64,000 bases of DNA from Methylobacterium terrae (lineage in GTDB: Bacteria > Pseudomonadota > Alphaproteobacteria > Rhizobiales > Beijerinckiaceae): contig NZ_CP029553.1 in assembly GCF_003173755.1 (NCBI RefSeq), positions 3,992,001-4,056,000 of the forward strand, in the 5' to 3' direction. Shown here in pieces: positions 46,722-55,435 of the stretch (position 1 is its first letter; every line of letters starts with the position of its first letter). The notes under the pieces are model-generated. The model searched no databases. It was not told where the DNA came from and saw only the letters and a list, made by a program, of their open reading frames with translations. The position numbers and the translations under genes were made by a program.

Positions 46722-47833
46722 GCAAGCCTGTCATCGCGCCCGGCGCGACCATCGGCATCATCGGCGGCGGCCAGCTCGGCCGCATGATCGCGGTCGCGGC
46801 GGCGCAGTACGGGCTCAAGGCCCACATCTACTGCCCCGACCCCGACAGCCCGGCCTTCGACGTGGCGGCCCGGCGCACGATCGCCGCCTACGACGACGCG
46901 GCGGCGCTCCAGGCCTTCGCCGACTCCGTCGACGTCGTGACGTACGAGTTCGAGAACATCCCGAGCGCCACCGCCGAGATCCTGGCGGCGCGCCGGCCGC
47001 TGCATCCGAGCGCCTCGGCGCTCGCCACCACGCAGGACCGGCTGACCGAGAAGAGCTTCGTCGCCGGCCTCGGCATCCCGGTGGCGCCGTTCCGGGCGGT
47101 GGACGACGCCGCGGGCCTGGCGCAGGCCGTGCGGGAGATCGGCCTGCCGGCGGTGCTGAAGACCCGGCGCTTCGGCTACGACGGCAAGGGCCAGGTGATG
47201 CTGCGCGAGGAGGAGTTCGGCGAGGCGGGCCTCGACCCCGCCGCCGTGATGGCCTCCCTGCACGACCAGCCCTGCATCCTGGAGGGGTTCGTCCCCTTCG
47301 AGGCAGAGGTCTCGGTGGTGGCCGCCCGCAACGCGCAAGGGCGCTTCTCGGCCTACAGCCCTTGCGCCAACGAGCACCGCCACCACATCCTCGCCCGCAC
47401 GGTGGTGCCGGCCCCCGGCATGGCGGAGGAGACCGCCGCCGAGGCGACGGCGATCGCCCGCACCATCGCGGACGCGCTCGGCTATGTCGGCGTGCTGGCG
47501 GTGGAGATGTTCCTGGTGCGCGGATCCGACGGCCGCGCGGGCGTCGTCGTCAACGAGATCGCGCCGCGGGTGCACAATTCCGGCCACTGGACGATCGAGG
47601 GGGCGCAGACCTCGCAATTCGCCCAGCACGTCCGGGCGATCTGCGGCTGGCCTCTGGGCGGCGCGGACCTGACCGGTACGGCGGTCGAGATGCTGAACCT
47701 GATCGGCGACCAGGCCGGCGACTGGGTCGGGATCCTCGCCGAGCCGGGCAGCCACCTCCACCTCTACGGCAAGGGCGAGGCCCGGCCCGGCCGTAAGATG
47801 GGCCACCTCACCCGGGTCGCGACCGGCGCCTGA
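46718..47833 (+). CDS. purK: N5-carboxyaminoimidazole ribonucleotide synthase
   Basis: The 371-residue ATP-grasp enzyme carboxylates AIR with bicarbonate and ATP, supplying PurE. It opens [20 protein letters not shown], has [49 protein letters not shown] and the ATP-grasp core [20 protein letters not shown] with [13 protein letters not shown]. Starts GTG at 46718, overlapping purE. Length is normal. Confidence 0.96.
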   Translation: MSKPVIAPGATIGIIGGGQLGRMIAVAAAQYGLKAHIYCPDPDSPAFDVAARRTIAAYDDAAALQAFADSVDVVTYEFENIPSATAEILAARRPLHPSASALATTQDRLTEKSFVAGLGIPVAPFRAVDDAAGLAQAVREIGLPAVLKTRRFGYDGKGQVMLREEEFGEAGLDPAAVMASLHDQPCILEGFVPFEAEVSVVAARNAQGRFSAYSPCANEHRHHILARTVVPAPGMAEETAAEATAIARTIADALGYVGVLAVEMFLVRGSDGRAGVVVNEIAPRVHNSGHWTIEGAQTSQFAQHVRAICGWPLGGADLTGTAVEMLNLIGDQAGDWVGILAEPGSHLHLYGKGEARPGRKMGHLTRVATGA

Positions 47834-48085
47834 GCCCCCCTCGCGGTGCGGCCCTGCGGCCACACCCGGCGGCGCGCAGGCCCCTCCCCTGCCCTTGGGG
47901 CGCCGGCAGGCCACACCTTCGCCACATCGTCCCGCACAAGCGTCGGAGGCGCATCGCTTTAAGCCGGCGTTCACCCCGATCCGGAATGGTCGTCCGGCAC
48001 CGGGACCGCGGCTGGAGCGGGGGCGTGCGTGCGAATTGCGAAGGTGCGCGGCGCTGCAGGATGCGCCGCCCCTGGGGAGCGGGCG

Positions 48086-48967
48086 ATGAACAACGTGATC
48101 GGCTTGAGCCGCGTGACACCGGCGGCCCGGGTGCTGGGGGCGACCGTGCTGACCGCGCTCGCGCTCGCCGGCTGCGACACCGTCAGCCGCGCGACCGCGA
48201 CGCGGCAATTCGCGGTGGTCGAGGCCGACAAGTCCGGCGCGACGGAGGTGAACATCGCGTCCTTGTCGGACGTGATCCAGCGCAACCCGAGCGACGCCGC
48301 GGCCTACAACACCCGCGGCGCGGCCTATGCCCGCGCGGGCAACTTCGATTCGGCGATCGCCGACTTCACCAAGGCGATCCAGCTCGACCCGAACTCGGCC
48401 TCGGCCTACGGCAACCGGGCCCTCGCCTACCGCCAGTCGGGCCGCAACGACGCGGCTCTGCAGGATTTCAGCAAGGCGATCAACGCCGACCCGAACTACA
48501 CCGCCGCCTATATCGGCCGGGCCAACCTCCAGCGGGCGCAGGGCAACTTCGAGGCCGCCTACAGCGACCTCAGCCAGGCGATCCGCCTGACGCCGGAATC
48601 GGCGGAGGCCTACCACGCCCGCGGCCTCGTGCGGCAGGCGCAAGGGCAGCACCGCTCGGCGATCGGCGACTTCGACGCCGCGATCGACCGCAACCCGTTC
48701 GTGGCCGCGCCCTACGCCGCCCGCGGCCAGAGCCTGATCGCCACCAACCAGTACGACAAGGCGATCGAGGACTACAACGCGGCGCTCAACGTCAACAACA
48801 AGGACGCGGATTCCTGGGCCTACCGGGGTCTGGCCTACGAGAAGTCCAACCGCCGCCAGGAAGCGACGGAGAGCTACCAGCGCGCCGTCGCGATCGACCA
48901 GGGCAACGCGATCGCCAAGCAGGGCCTGGGCCGGATGCAGGGCGGGATGGCGTCGCTGTTCCGGTAA
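48086..48967 (+). CDS. TPR-repeat lipoprotein
   Basis: From the ATG at 48086 the protein has 293 residues. A signal with the lipobox LALAGC places it as a lipoprotein. Then about six tetratricopeptide repeats run from residue 65 to 275, each with the A-x-x-x-Y or G-x-A-x-x pattern (AAYNTRGAAYARAGNFDSAI, AYGNRALAYRQSGRNDAALQ, AYHARGLVRQAQGQHRSAIG). TPR scaffolds bind other proteins in envelope assembly or secretion; this one resembles NlpI-type lipoproteins in layout. Its partner is unknown. It stands alone, with a strong terminator. Confidence 0.88.
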   Translation: MNNVIGLSRVTPAARVLGATVLTALALAGCDTVSRATATRQFAVVEADKSGATEVNIASLSDVIQRNPSDAAAYNTRGAAYARAGNFDSAIADFTKAIQLDPNSASAYGNRALAYRQSGRNDAALQDFSKAINADPNYTAAYIGRANLQRAQGNFEAAYSDLSQAIRLTPESAEAYHARGLVRQAQGQHRSAIGDFDAAIDRNPFVAAPYAARGQSLIATNQYDKAIEDYNAALNVNNKDADSWAYRGLAYEKSNRRQEATESYQRAVAIDQGNAIAKQGLGRMQGGMASLFR

Positions 48968-48995
48968 CCTCAGCCCGAGTTTCGTGGTTCAAAAG

Positions 48996-49025
48996 GGCTC
49001 CCGGCGACGTGCCGGGGGCCTTTTT
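48996..49025 (+). terminator. Intrinsic terminator of the TPR lipoprotein gene
   Basis: GGCTCCCGGC (48996-49005) pairs with GCCGGGGGCC (49011-49020) with one G-T pair, then TTTTT at 49021-49025. Confidence 0.85.
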
Positions 49026-49050
49026 CGCGTGCGCGATCGCCGCGTCGCCG

Positions 49051-49079
49051 AACCCTCCCCCCTCCTGCGGGGGAGGGTT
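49051..49079. terminator. Second hairpin between convergent genes
   Basis: AACCCTCCCCC (49051-49061) pairs perfectly with GGGGGAGGGTT (49069-49079). It lies just beyond the 3' end of the minus-strand GNAT gene and probably ends it; the pyrimidine/purine run resembles the REP-like elements elsewhere in the window. Confidence 0.55.
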
Positions 49080-49093
49080 GGAGCGGCCCGAAC

Positions 49094-49540
49094 TCACAGG
49101 ACCTTCCGGTACTGGATGAACCCCGGCCGGTCCGCCAGCGTGTCGTAGAGCGCGCGCGCCGTGACGTTGGCCTCCTGGGTCAGCCAGTAGACCCGGCTCG
49201 CCCCGGCCTCGCGCGCCGCGGCGTAGACCGCCTCGATGAGCGCGCGTCCCACCCCCTGCCCGCGCGCGGCTTGCGCGGTGAACAGGTCCTGGAGGTAGCA
49301 GTACGGCCCGGCGGTCCAGGTCGAGCGGTGGAAGATGTAGTGGACGAGGCCGGTCACGGTGCCGTCCTGCTCGGCCACGAAGGCGTGCATCGGCTCGGCG
49401 GCGTCGTGCAGGCGGGTCCAGGTCAGGTCGGTGACCTCGGGCGCGACCGTGGCGCCGTAGAAGGCGAGGTAGCCCTGCCAGAGCGGATCCCAGGCGGCGC
49501 GCTCGTCGGGGCGCAGCGGGCGGATGATGGGGCTCGGCAT
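49094..49540 (-). CDS. GNAT N-acetyltransferase
   Basis: The 148-residue protein starts MPSPIIRPLRPDERAAWDPL and has the acetyl-CoA site YLQDLFTAQAARGQGVGRAL with AAREAGASRVYWLTQEAN, as in the GCN5 family, and TARALYD near the end. Substrate is unknown; the WQGYLAFYG segment recalls acetyltransferases acting on small amines. It lies downstream of glpX in the same direction, about 100 bases away, with hairpins between, so it may be separate. Confidence 0.85.
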   Translation of the reverse strand: MPSPIIRPLRPDERAAWDPLWQGYLAFYGATVAPEVTDLTWTRLHDAAEPMHAFVAEQDGTVTGLVHYIFHRSTWTAGPYCYLQDLFTAQAARGQGVGRALIEAVYAAAREAGASRVYWLTQEANVTARALYDTLADRPGFIQYRKVL

Positions 49541-49586
49541 GAGCGGCGAATCCTCGGGTGAGAGACGCCGCAGGGTCGCGGGGAAA

Positions 49587-49630
49587 GGCCCCCGGATCAA
49601 GGGGGCCGCGCCGTCGTTCCGGCGCGGCCC
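49587..49630 (-). terminator. Two hairpins after glpX
   Basis: Read on the minus strand, GGGCCGCGCC (49630-49621) pairs with GGCGCGGCCC (49612-49603), and next GGCCCCC (49607-49601) pairs with GGGGGCC (49593-49587), followed by TTT. The two share bases, so they may compete. They lie 15 or more bases after the glpX stop. Confidence 0.6.
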
Positions 49631-49644
49631 GATCTCGAAAGGTC

Positions 49645-50643
49645 CTACTTCAGGTGGAACTTGTCGAAGTCGCGGTGCTCGGCCTCGATGCGGCGCACGG
49701 TGCCGGTATGCGAGCGGTAGACCACCGTCTCGGTGCGGATCGTGCTGCGGCCGAACTTCACGCCCTTGACGAGCGCCCCGTCGGTCACGCCGGTCATCGC
49801 CACGACGACGTCGCCGCGGGCGAGGTCCTCGAGGGAGTAGAGGCGGTTCGGGTCGGCGACGCCCATCTTGGCGGCGCGGTCGCGCTTCTCCTCGGTGTCG
49901 AGGATCAGGCGGCCCTGCATCTGGCCGCCGATGCAGCGCAAGGCGCCCGCCGCCAGCACGCCCTCGGGGGCGGCGCCGATGCCGAGATAGATGTCGATGC
50001 CGGTCTCCTCGGGCATCGTCGTGAAGATCACGCCGGCGACGTCGCCGTCGGAGATCAGGCGCACGCCCGCGCCGGTCCGGCGGATCGCCGCGATCAGGTC
50101 GGTGTGGCGCGGCCGGTCGAGCACGAGCGCGGTGATCTCGGAGGGCGGCACGCCCTTGGCCTTGGCGAGCGCGTGGATGTTCTCCTCAGGGGAGGCGTCG
50201 AGATGCACGGTGCCGGCCGGGTAGCCCGGGCCGATGGCGATCTTGTGCATGTAGACGTCGGGGGCGGCGAGCAGCGTGCCGCCCTCGGCCATCGCCATCA
50301 CGGCGACCGAGCCCGGCATGTCCTTGGCGCACAGGGTCGTGCCCTCGAGCGGGTCGACCGCGATGTCGACCTTCGGGCCGGAGCCGTTGCCGAGGGTCTC
50401 GCCGATGAACAGCATCGGGGCCTCGTCGCGCTCGCCCTCGCCGATCACGACGGTGCCGTCGATCGGCAGGCGGTTCAGCTCGCGGCGCATCGCGTCGACG
50501 GCGGCCTGGTCGGCGGCCTTCTCGTTGCCCTGGCCGCGCAGGCGCGCCGCCGCCACCGCCGCCCGCTCGGTGACGCGCACCAGCTCGAGGGTCAGGATGC
50601 GCTCGATGACCTGGCTCGGTCCCGGCTTCTTGGCGTCCGACAT
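49645..50643 (-). CDS. glpX: Class II fructose-1,6-bisphosphatase
   Basis: The 332-residue Li+-sensitive family phosphatase shows RVTERAAVAAARLRGQGNEK, GTVVIGEGERDEAPMLFIGE, DIAVDPLEGTTLCAK (metal site), VDP and DVYMHKIAIGPGYP, with HLDASPEENIHALA. It hydrolyses fructose-1,6-bisphosphate in gluconeogenesis and can act on sedoheptulose-1,7-bisphosphate. It lies after hom on the same strand, as commonly in alphaproteobacteria, though the usual recJ that follows is missing. Confidence 0.95.
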   Translation of the reverse strand: MSDAKKPGPSQVIERILTLELVRVTERAAVAAARLRGQGNEKAADQAAVDAMRRELNRLPIDGTVVIGEGERDEAPMLFIGETLGNGSGPKVDIAVDPLEGTTLCAKDMPGSVAVMAMAEGGTLLAAPDVYMHKIAIGPGYPAGTVHLDASPEENIHALAKAKGVPPSEITALVLDRPRHTDLIAAIRRTGAGVRLISDGDVAGVIFTTMPEETGIDIYLGIGAAPEGVLAAGALRCIGGQMQGRLILDTEEKRDRAAKMGVADPNRLYSLEDLARGDVVVAMTGVTDGALVKGVKFGRSTIRTETVVYRSHTGTVRRIEAEHRDFDKFHLK

Positions 50644-50822
50644 GCGTTCGTGATCCTCGTGCTGATCCTTAAGCCCGGGTCTTAAAGGAGAACCCGGCGC
50701 CGCTGAACTGAATTCTGTCGATCGAGGGGGCGGTTACCGGTGGATGGCGCGGGCGATGCCCGGCGCGATCCGCCGCCGTGTCCGGGCCGACCGGCCGGCA
50801 CCCGCCCCCGCAGCCGCAAGCC

Positions 50823-52145
50823 CTATTCGCGCTCGATGCGGATGAGCTGGGGCGGCTCGGACAGGAGGCCGTCCGCCGCCATCGCGTCGAGGCTCTCGCG
50901 GATCGCCGCCTCGGTCGCCGCGTAGGTGATGAGGACCAGCGGCACCGGCAGGCCCGAGCGGCCGTGGCGGTCGCGCGCCGCGGCGCTCTCCGAGCGGTGC
51001 TGGAGGATGCTCTCGAGCGAGATCTCGCGCTCGGCCATCTTGGTCGCGACGCCGGCGGCGACGCCCGGGCGGTCGTGCACGGTGAGGCGGATGTAGTAGC
51101 CGCCCTCGTGGCGCTGCATCTCGGCCCGGGCCGGGGCGGTGAGGGCGGCGGTCGGGCGGCCGAAGGCCGGCGGCACCCGGCCGGCCGCCACGTCGGCGAT
51201 GTCGGCGACCACCGCCGAGGCGGTGGCCTCGCCGCCGGCGCCGGGGCCGATCAGGGTCAGCTCGCGCAGCGCGTCGGTGTCGATGGTGACGGCGTTCGTC
51301 ACGCCCATCACCTGGGCGATGGCCGAGGATTTCGGCACCATGGTCGGGTGGACCCGCTGCTCGATGCCGGCCGGGGTCGCCTCGGCGACGCCGAGCAGCT
51401 TGATCCGGTAGCCGAGCTCGTCGGCCATGCGCAGGTCGAGGGGGGTGATCGCCGAGATGCCCTCGACCGCGACGCCCTCGGCGTCGAGCTCGGTGCCGAA
51501 GGCGAGGCTGGTCAGGATCGCGAGCTTGTGGGCGGTGTCGAAGCCGCCGACGTCGAAGGTCGGGTCGGCCTCGGCGTAGCCGAGTTCTTGCGCGTCCTTC
51601 AGGCAGGCCTCGAAGGTCAGGCCCTCGAGCTCCATCCGGCTCAGGATGTAGTTGCAGGTGCCGTTGAGGATCCCGTAGACGCGGGAGATCCGGTTGCCGG
51701 TCAGCGCCTCGCGCAGGGCCTTGACCACCGGGATGCCGCCGGCCGCCGAGGCCTCGAAGGCGAGCGCGACGCCGGCGCCCTCGGCCGCGCGGGCGAGGCC
51801 TCTGCCGTGATGGGCGAGCAGCGCCTTGTTGGCGGTGACGACGTGCTTGCCCGAGGCCAGCGCCGCCTCGACGGTCTCGCGGGCCTTGCCCTCCGCGCCG
51901 CCGATCAGCTCGACCACGCAGTCGACCTCCCCCGAGCGGGCGAGCGCGACGGGATCGTCGAACCAGGTCACGCCGGCGAGATCGAGGCCCCGGTCGCGCG
52001 CGGGGTCCCGGGCGGCGACCGCGGTCACGACGACCGGCCGCCCGGCGGTGGCGGCGATCGCCTCGGCGCGGCGCGCGACCATGCGGACGACGGAGGCTCC
52101 GACGGTGCCGAGACCGGCGATGCCGAGGCGGAGGGCTTGAGTCAT
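50823..52145 (-). CDS. hom: Homoserine dehydrogenase
   Basis: From the ATG at 52145 the protein has 440 residues. It has the NAD(P) motif RLGIAGLGTVGASVVRMVAR, VELIGGAEGKARETVEAAL, the catalytic region SAAGGIPVVKALREALTGNR, ILNGTCNYILSRMELEG, ADPTFDVGGFDTAHKLAILT, and a C-terminal ACT domain (YYIRLTVHDRPGVAAGVATK) for feedback by threonine. It makes homoserine for threonine and methionine synthesis. glpX follows at 180 bases. Confidence 0.95.
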   Translation of the reverse strand: MTQALRLGIAGLGTVGASVVRMVARRAEAIAATAGRPVVVTAVAARDPARDRGLDLAGVTWFDDPVALARSGEVDCVVELIGGAEGKARETVEAALASGKHVVTANKALLAHHGRGLARAAEGAGVALAFEASAAGGIPVVKALREALTGNRISRVYGILNGTCNYILSRMELEGLTFEACLKDAQELGYAEADPTFDVGGFDTAHKLAILTSLAFGTELDAEGVAVEGISAITPLDLRMADELGYRIKLLGVAEATPAGIEQRVHPTMVPKSSAIAQVMGVTNAVTIDTDALRELTLIGPGAGGEATASAVVADIADVAAGRVPPAFGRPTAALTAPARAEMQRHEGGYYIRLTVHDRPGVAAGVATKMAEREISLESILQHRSESAAARDRHGRSGLPVPLVLITYAATEAAIRESLDAMAADGLLSEPPQLIRIERE

Positions 52146-52255
52146 GGCGTGCAATCCGGGCAGGCAGGCGCGAGGGCCGCAACCGTGGCGGCTCCGCAGC
52201 GGCGTCCTTCTGCAACGGTTTCCGGACCCGTGCAAGGAAGCGAGGTCCATCAGCG

Positions 52256-52981
52256 TCAGGCGGCGGGACCGTCGGGCCGCGAATGTCGGGCGGCGGGACC
52301 GTCAGGCCGCGAATGCCGGGCGGCGGGACCGGCGCGCCGCGCCGCCCGCACCAGACCGTAGAGCAGGCCGGCGTTGAGCAGGTGCCAGAGCCAGTGGGTG
52401 CCGAAGGGCAGGACGGGGCAGAGGGCGGAATCGAGGGTGCGGGCCAGGAGCGAGACGAGGAACAGGATGCCGAGCCCGATCAGCGCCCCGCCCTCCCGTC
52501 CGCCGAACCGCAGCGAGGCGGCGCCGACGCCGAACAGCGCGAGCGCGGCGGGCAGGTAGTCGATCGAGTTGTTGCTGAGGGGGCCGAGCGGCCGCCCGGC
52601 GAGCCCCGAGAGGACGGGCTCGACGACCGCGGCCGCGAGCGCGAAGGCGAGGGTGCCGGCGAGCGCCGCCGGGGCCCCGAGCCCGAGGAAGCGCCGCAGG
52701 GCGAGGAAGACGTAGGCGTGGATGAACACGGCGATCGGGATCACGTCGGCGAGCATCGCCCACCGCACCGCGAGCGTGTGGAACAGGGCGCTGCCGATCC
52801 CGATCAGCCCGACGAGCCAGGCGAATCCGTCCGCGGTCCCGTCCGGCGCCCGGCCGCGGCGCAGCAGGAGGAGCGCCGCGACCACGAAGGCGGCGTTCGA
52901 GGCCGCGTTCAGCGGCTCGGCCCACGGCTCCGGCCCGGTGCGCTCGCAATAGTCGCGCACCGGCTCCCACCATCCCGCCAT
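52256..52981 (-). CDS. Ceramidase-family membrane protein
   Basis: The 241-residue protein from the ATG at 52981 has about seven membrane segments and the metal-binding pattern of alkaline ceramidase-like hydrolases: LNAASNAAFVVAALLLL, SALFHTLAVRWAMLADVIPI (His and Asp) and THWLWHLLNAGLLYGL near the end (two His). It could hydrolyse an N-acyl amide in the membrane; substrate unknown. The last 24 residues, GPAARHSRPDGPAARHSRPD and onward, come from a 30-base tandem repeat and are not part of the family. It faces away from xthA. Confidence 0.82.
   Translation of the reverse strand: MAGWWEPVRDYCERTGPEPWAEPLNAASNAAFVVAALLLLRRGRAPDGTADGFAWLVGLIGIGSALFHTLAVRWAMLADVIPIAVFIHAYVFLALRRFLGLGAPAALAGTLAFALAAAVVEPVLSGLAGRPLGPLSNNSIDYLPAALALFGVGAASLRFGGREGGALIGLGILFLVSLLARTLDSALCPVLPFGTHWLWHLLNAGLLYGLVRAARRAGPAARHSRPDGPAARHSRPDGPAA
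52261..52340. repeat. 30-base tandem repeat at the 3' end of the ceramidase-like gene
   Basis: Units at 52261-52290 and 52291-52320 differ in only two bases (CGGCGGGACCGTCGGGCCGC versus CGGCGGGACCGTCAGGCCGC, then GAATGTCGGG versus GAATGCCGGG); a partial third starts at 52321. Being a multiple of three, each unit adds ten residues to the protein tail. Confidence 0.9.
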
Positions 52982-53099
52982 ATCCGGTCCCCAGGCCACC
53001 GCTCCCCGCGGCTTGCCAGGGCGGCGCGAAACCCCGATGACGGGAACCTTCGGCAGGATCCAGGCAGCGAGAGCTTGGTTGCGAGCGGCGCGGGACGCG

Positions 53100-53891
53100 A
53101 TGCGGATCACCACCTGGAACGTCAACTCGGTCAAGCAGCGCTTACCCCATCTCCTCGGCTTCCTCGCCGAGGCGCAGCCGGACGTGGTCTGCCTCCAGGA
53201 GCTGAAATGCGTCGACGACGCGTTTCCCCGCACCGAGATCGAGGAAGCCGGCTACGTCGTGGCGACCCACGGGCAGAAGGCGTTCAACGGCGTGGCGCTG
53301 CTGGCGCGCCGGCCGCTGCCGCTGCAGGAGATCCGCCGCGGCCTGCCGGGCGACGAGAGCGACGAGCAGGCGCGCTACATCGAGGCGGTGATCCCGACCG
53401 CGACCGTGCCGGTGCGGGTGGCCTCGATCTACCTGCCGAACGGCAACCCCGTCGCCACGCCGAAATACGACTACAAGCTCGCCTTCATGCGCCGCCTCCA
53501 GGCCCACGCGGTGGCCTTGCGCGCCCGCGAGGAGGTGCTGGTGCTGGCCGGCGACTACAACGTGATCCCCGAGCCCGAGGACGCGGCCGACCCGGCGGCG
53601 TGGGCGAGCGACGCGCTGTTCCTGCCCCAGACCCGGGCGGCGTTCCGGACGCTCCTCAACGAGGGCTTCACCGATGCCCTGCGGGCCTGCGACGGGCGCC
53701 CGGGCGTCTACAGCTTCTGGGATTACCAGGCCGGCTGCTGGCCGCGGAACCAGGGCATCCGGATCGACCACCTGCTCCTGTCGCCGCAAGGTCTCGACCG
53801 CCTGGTCTCGGCCTCGGTGCAGAAGCACCTGCGCGGGCTCGACAAGCCGTCCGACCACGTGCCGGTGACGGTGGAGCTGGATCTCGGCTGA
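53100..53891 (+). CDS. xthA: Exodeoxyribonuclease III
   Basis: The 263-residue protein is an AP endonuclease and 3'-5' exonuclease: MRITTWNVNSVKQRLPHLLG, DVVCLQELKCVDDAFP (catalytic Glu), FNGVALLARR, SIYLPNGNPVATPKYDYKL (Tyr), VLAGDYNVIPE (Asp, Asn), and SDHVPVTVELDLG (His). Starts ATG at 53100. In many alphaproteobacteria xthA, a Crp-like gene and a receiver protein follow ftsK and lolA; here they are 16 kb from ftsK. Confidence 0.95.
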   Translation: MRITTWNVNSVKQRLPHLLGFLAEAQPDVVCLQELKCVDDAFPRTEIEEAGYVVATHGQKAFNGVALLARRPLPLQEIRRGLPGDESDEQARYIEAVIPTATVPVRVASIYLPNGNPVATPKYDYKLAFMRRLQAHAVALRAREEVLVLAGDYNVIPEPEDAADPAAWASDALFLPQTRAAFRTLLNEGFTDALRACDGRPGVYSFWDYQAGCWPRNQGIRIDHLLLSPQGLDRLVSASVQKHLRGLDKPSDHVPVTVELDLG

Positions 53892-53898
53892 CGATCGG

Positions 53899-54690
53899 TC
53901 AGGTGACGGCCGAGGGCCGCAGGTAGTCGGCCTGGAACTCGGCGATGTCGTGCAGGGCGGCGAGGTTGAGGATGTCGACCCTCCGCCCGCCGACCTCGAC
54001 CACGCGCATCAGCCGCAGCTGGCGCAGCACCCGGTTGACGTGGACGTTCGACAGGCCGGTCGTGTCGGCGATGTCCTGCTGCGTCAGGGGCAGGTCGTAG
54101 CCGGCCTTGGTCGCCCAGCCGACGACGCGCAGGCGCTCGTGCAGCTCGCAGAGCAGGTGCGACACCCGCTCGATCGCGGAGCGGCAGCCGACGTTCTTCA
54201 CCCACTCCCGCGTCGTCTCCTCCTCTGCGAGCTTGGCGAGGCGAAGGGCCCGGGCGATCCCGGGATGCCGCCCGGTGAGGCCGGCCAGCGTCTCGCGCGA
54301 GACCCGCGCCACCCGGCAGGGGCCGAGGGTGCCGACGCCGTGGTTCATCCGGCGGAGATGCGCGAAATCCGGGTCGCAGAGGTCGCCCGGCAGGAGGTAG
54401 GCGGTGATCTGGCGCGCGCCGCTCGGGCGGTGGCTGTAGCGGCAGGCGATACCCTCGACGACCAGGACCGCGCAATCGGGCGCCGCCCCCTCCTCCAGCA
54501 GGTCCTGGCGCGCCTCGACGCGCTGGGCGCCGGCCCCGAGGCCGGCGAGCGCCGCCTGCTCCTCCGCGGTCAGGGAGCCGTAGACCGAGAGCTTGCGCAC
54601 GACCGGGTGGAGCAGGTGCGCTCCCTGCGGCCCGCCATGGGCCGGCGCGATGGCGGTCGGGGTGGCCATCATCGTCATGGTCGTCGTCAT
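53899..54690 (-). CDS. Crp/Fnr-family transcriptional regulator
   Basis: The 263-residue protein has a cyclic-nucleotide-like beta barrel (residues 50-140: LLEEGAAPDCAVLVVEGIAC, RYSHRPSGARQITAYLLPGD) and a C-terminal helix-turn-helix LTQQDIADTTGLSNVHVNRV with LRQLRLMRVVEVG. No Fnr-type iron-sulfur cysteine cluster is seen (only three scattered Cys, in CDPDF, GPCRV and GCRS). The N-terminus is a Met/Thr-rich MTTTMTMMATPTA. It overlaps the receiver gene by four bases, so the two are one operon; it may be the output of that receiver. Convergent with xthA. Confidence 0.88.
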   Translation of the reverse strand: MTTTMTMMATPTAIAPAHGGPQGAHLLHPVVRKLSVYGSLTAEEQAALAGLGAGAQRVEARQDLLEEGAAPDCAVLVVEGIACRYSHRPSGARQITAYLLPGDLCDPDFAHLRRMNHGVGTLGPCRVARVSRETLAGLTGRHPGIARALRLAKLAEEETTREWVKNVGCRSAIERVSHLLCELHERLRVVGWATKAGYDLPLTQQDIADTTGLSNVHVNRVLRQLRLMRVVEVGGRRVDILNLAALHDIAEFQADYLRPSAVT

Positions 54691-55166
54691 GGGCGCGCCT
54701 CGCGGGAGAACTGGCCGGGCAGAAGCTGCCCGAGCACGTGGACCAGGTCCCCGGGCCAGGCCGGCTTGGTCAGTCGGGGTGCGGCGCGCAGCGCGGCGCA
54801 GGCCGCCGCGTCGCGCCCGCGCCCGGCATCCGGGGGGGCAGGGAGGGAGACATCGACGGGGATGGCGGCATGGACGAGGAACGGCACGCCCCGCGCCGTC
54901 AGCGCCCGCGCCAGCCGGCCTCCGTCGCGGGACAGGACAGGACCGTCGACGACGGCGAGGTCGGGCCTGCGCCGCGCCACCCAGGCCAGGGCCTCGTCAT
55001 GGTTCCTCAGCGGCCCCGCGACCCGGTAGCCGGCCTCCGCCAGCGCCTCCCCGACATCGAGACCGAGGAGCGGATCCTCCTCGATCAGCAGCACCAACGG
55101 ATGGCGGTCGTCCAGGCGCACGGATCGGCTCCCCAAGCTCAGGCCCCGGGATGCAGGCCACGGCAA
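54687..55166 (-). CDS. Single-domain response regulator (receiver)
   Basis: The frame of 159 residues holds one receiver domain: HPLVLLIEEDPLLGLDVGEA, LAEAGYRVAGPLRNHDEALA, and DLAVVDGPVLSRDGGRLAR with the phosphoacceptor Asp, then PFLVHAAIPVDVSLP and RLTKPAWPGDLVHVL with the conserved Lys. No output domain follows. The start is at 55166 or the GTG at 55121. It resembles DivK-like or PhyR-region receivers only in size. It is translationally coupled to the Crp/Fnr gene downstream. Confidence 0.82.
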   Translation of the reverse strand: MPWPASRGLSLGSRSVRLDDRHPLVLLIEEDPLLGLDVGEALAEAGYRVAGPLRNHDEALAWVARRRPDLAVVDGPVLSRDGGRLARALTARGVPFLVHAAIPVDVSLPAPPDAGRGRDAAACAALRAAPRLTKPAWPGDLVHVLGQLLPGQFSREARP

Positions 55167-55198
55167 GCATTTATAGGGGCGTGTCGCCGCGTCCGTAA

Positions 55199-55400
55199 GA
55201 GACGGCGAATTTCGGTGTTGTATCGAACAATCGAAAATCGCAATGTCGGTTCCCGCTTCCCCGTGCGATGACGAAGATAAGTCTCCGTTTTAACTTTTTA
55301 TAAGAGATATATCATTTGTTATGATCAATTGTTGTATGAAATATAGGTTTGAAATACTCAGTGATGCCTGCTAACTCTGCGATCGAATTCCTGGCGGCCA
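55199..55400. other. AT-rich island between two regulators
   Basis: About 55281-55360 is far below the window's GC level, with TTTTAACTTTTTATAAGAG, ATATATCATTTGTTATGATC and TTGTTGTATGAAATATAGG. It contains TATGAT at 55320-55325, a good -10, and a TGATCA palindrome. It most likely carries the promoters for the divergent receiver/Crp operon and the second Crp gene. Confidence 0.6.
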
Positions 55401-55435
55401 GGATGGCCCGGTCGTCCGATCGACGCGGAGGAACC

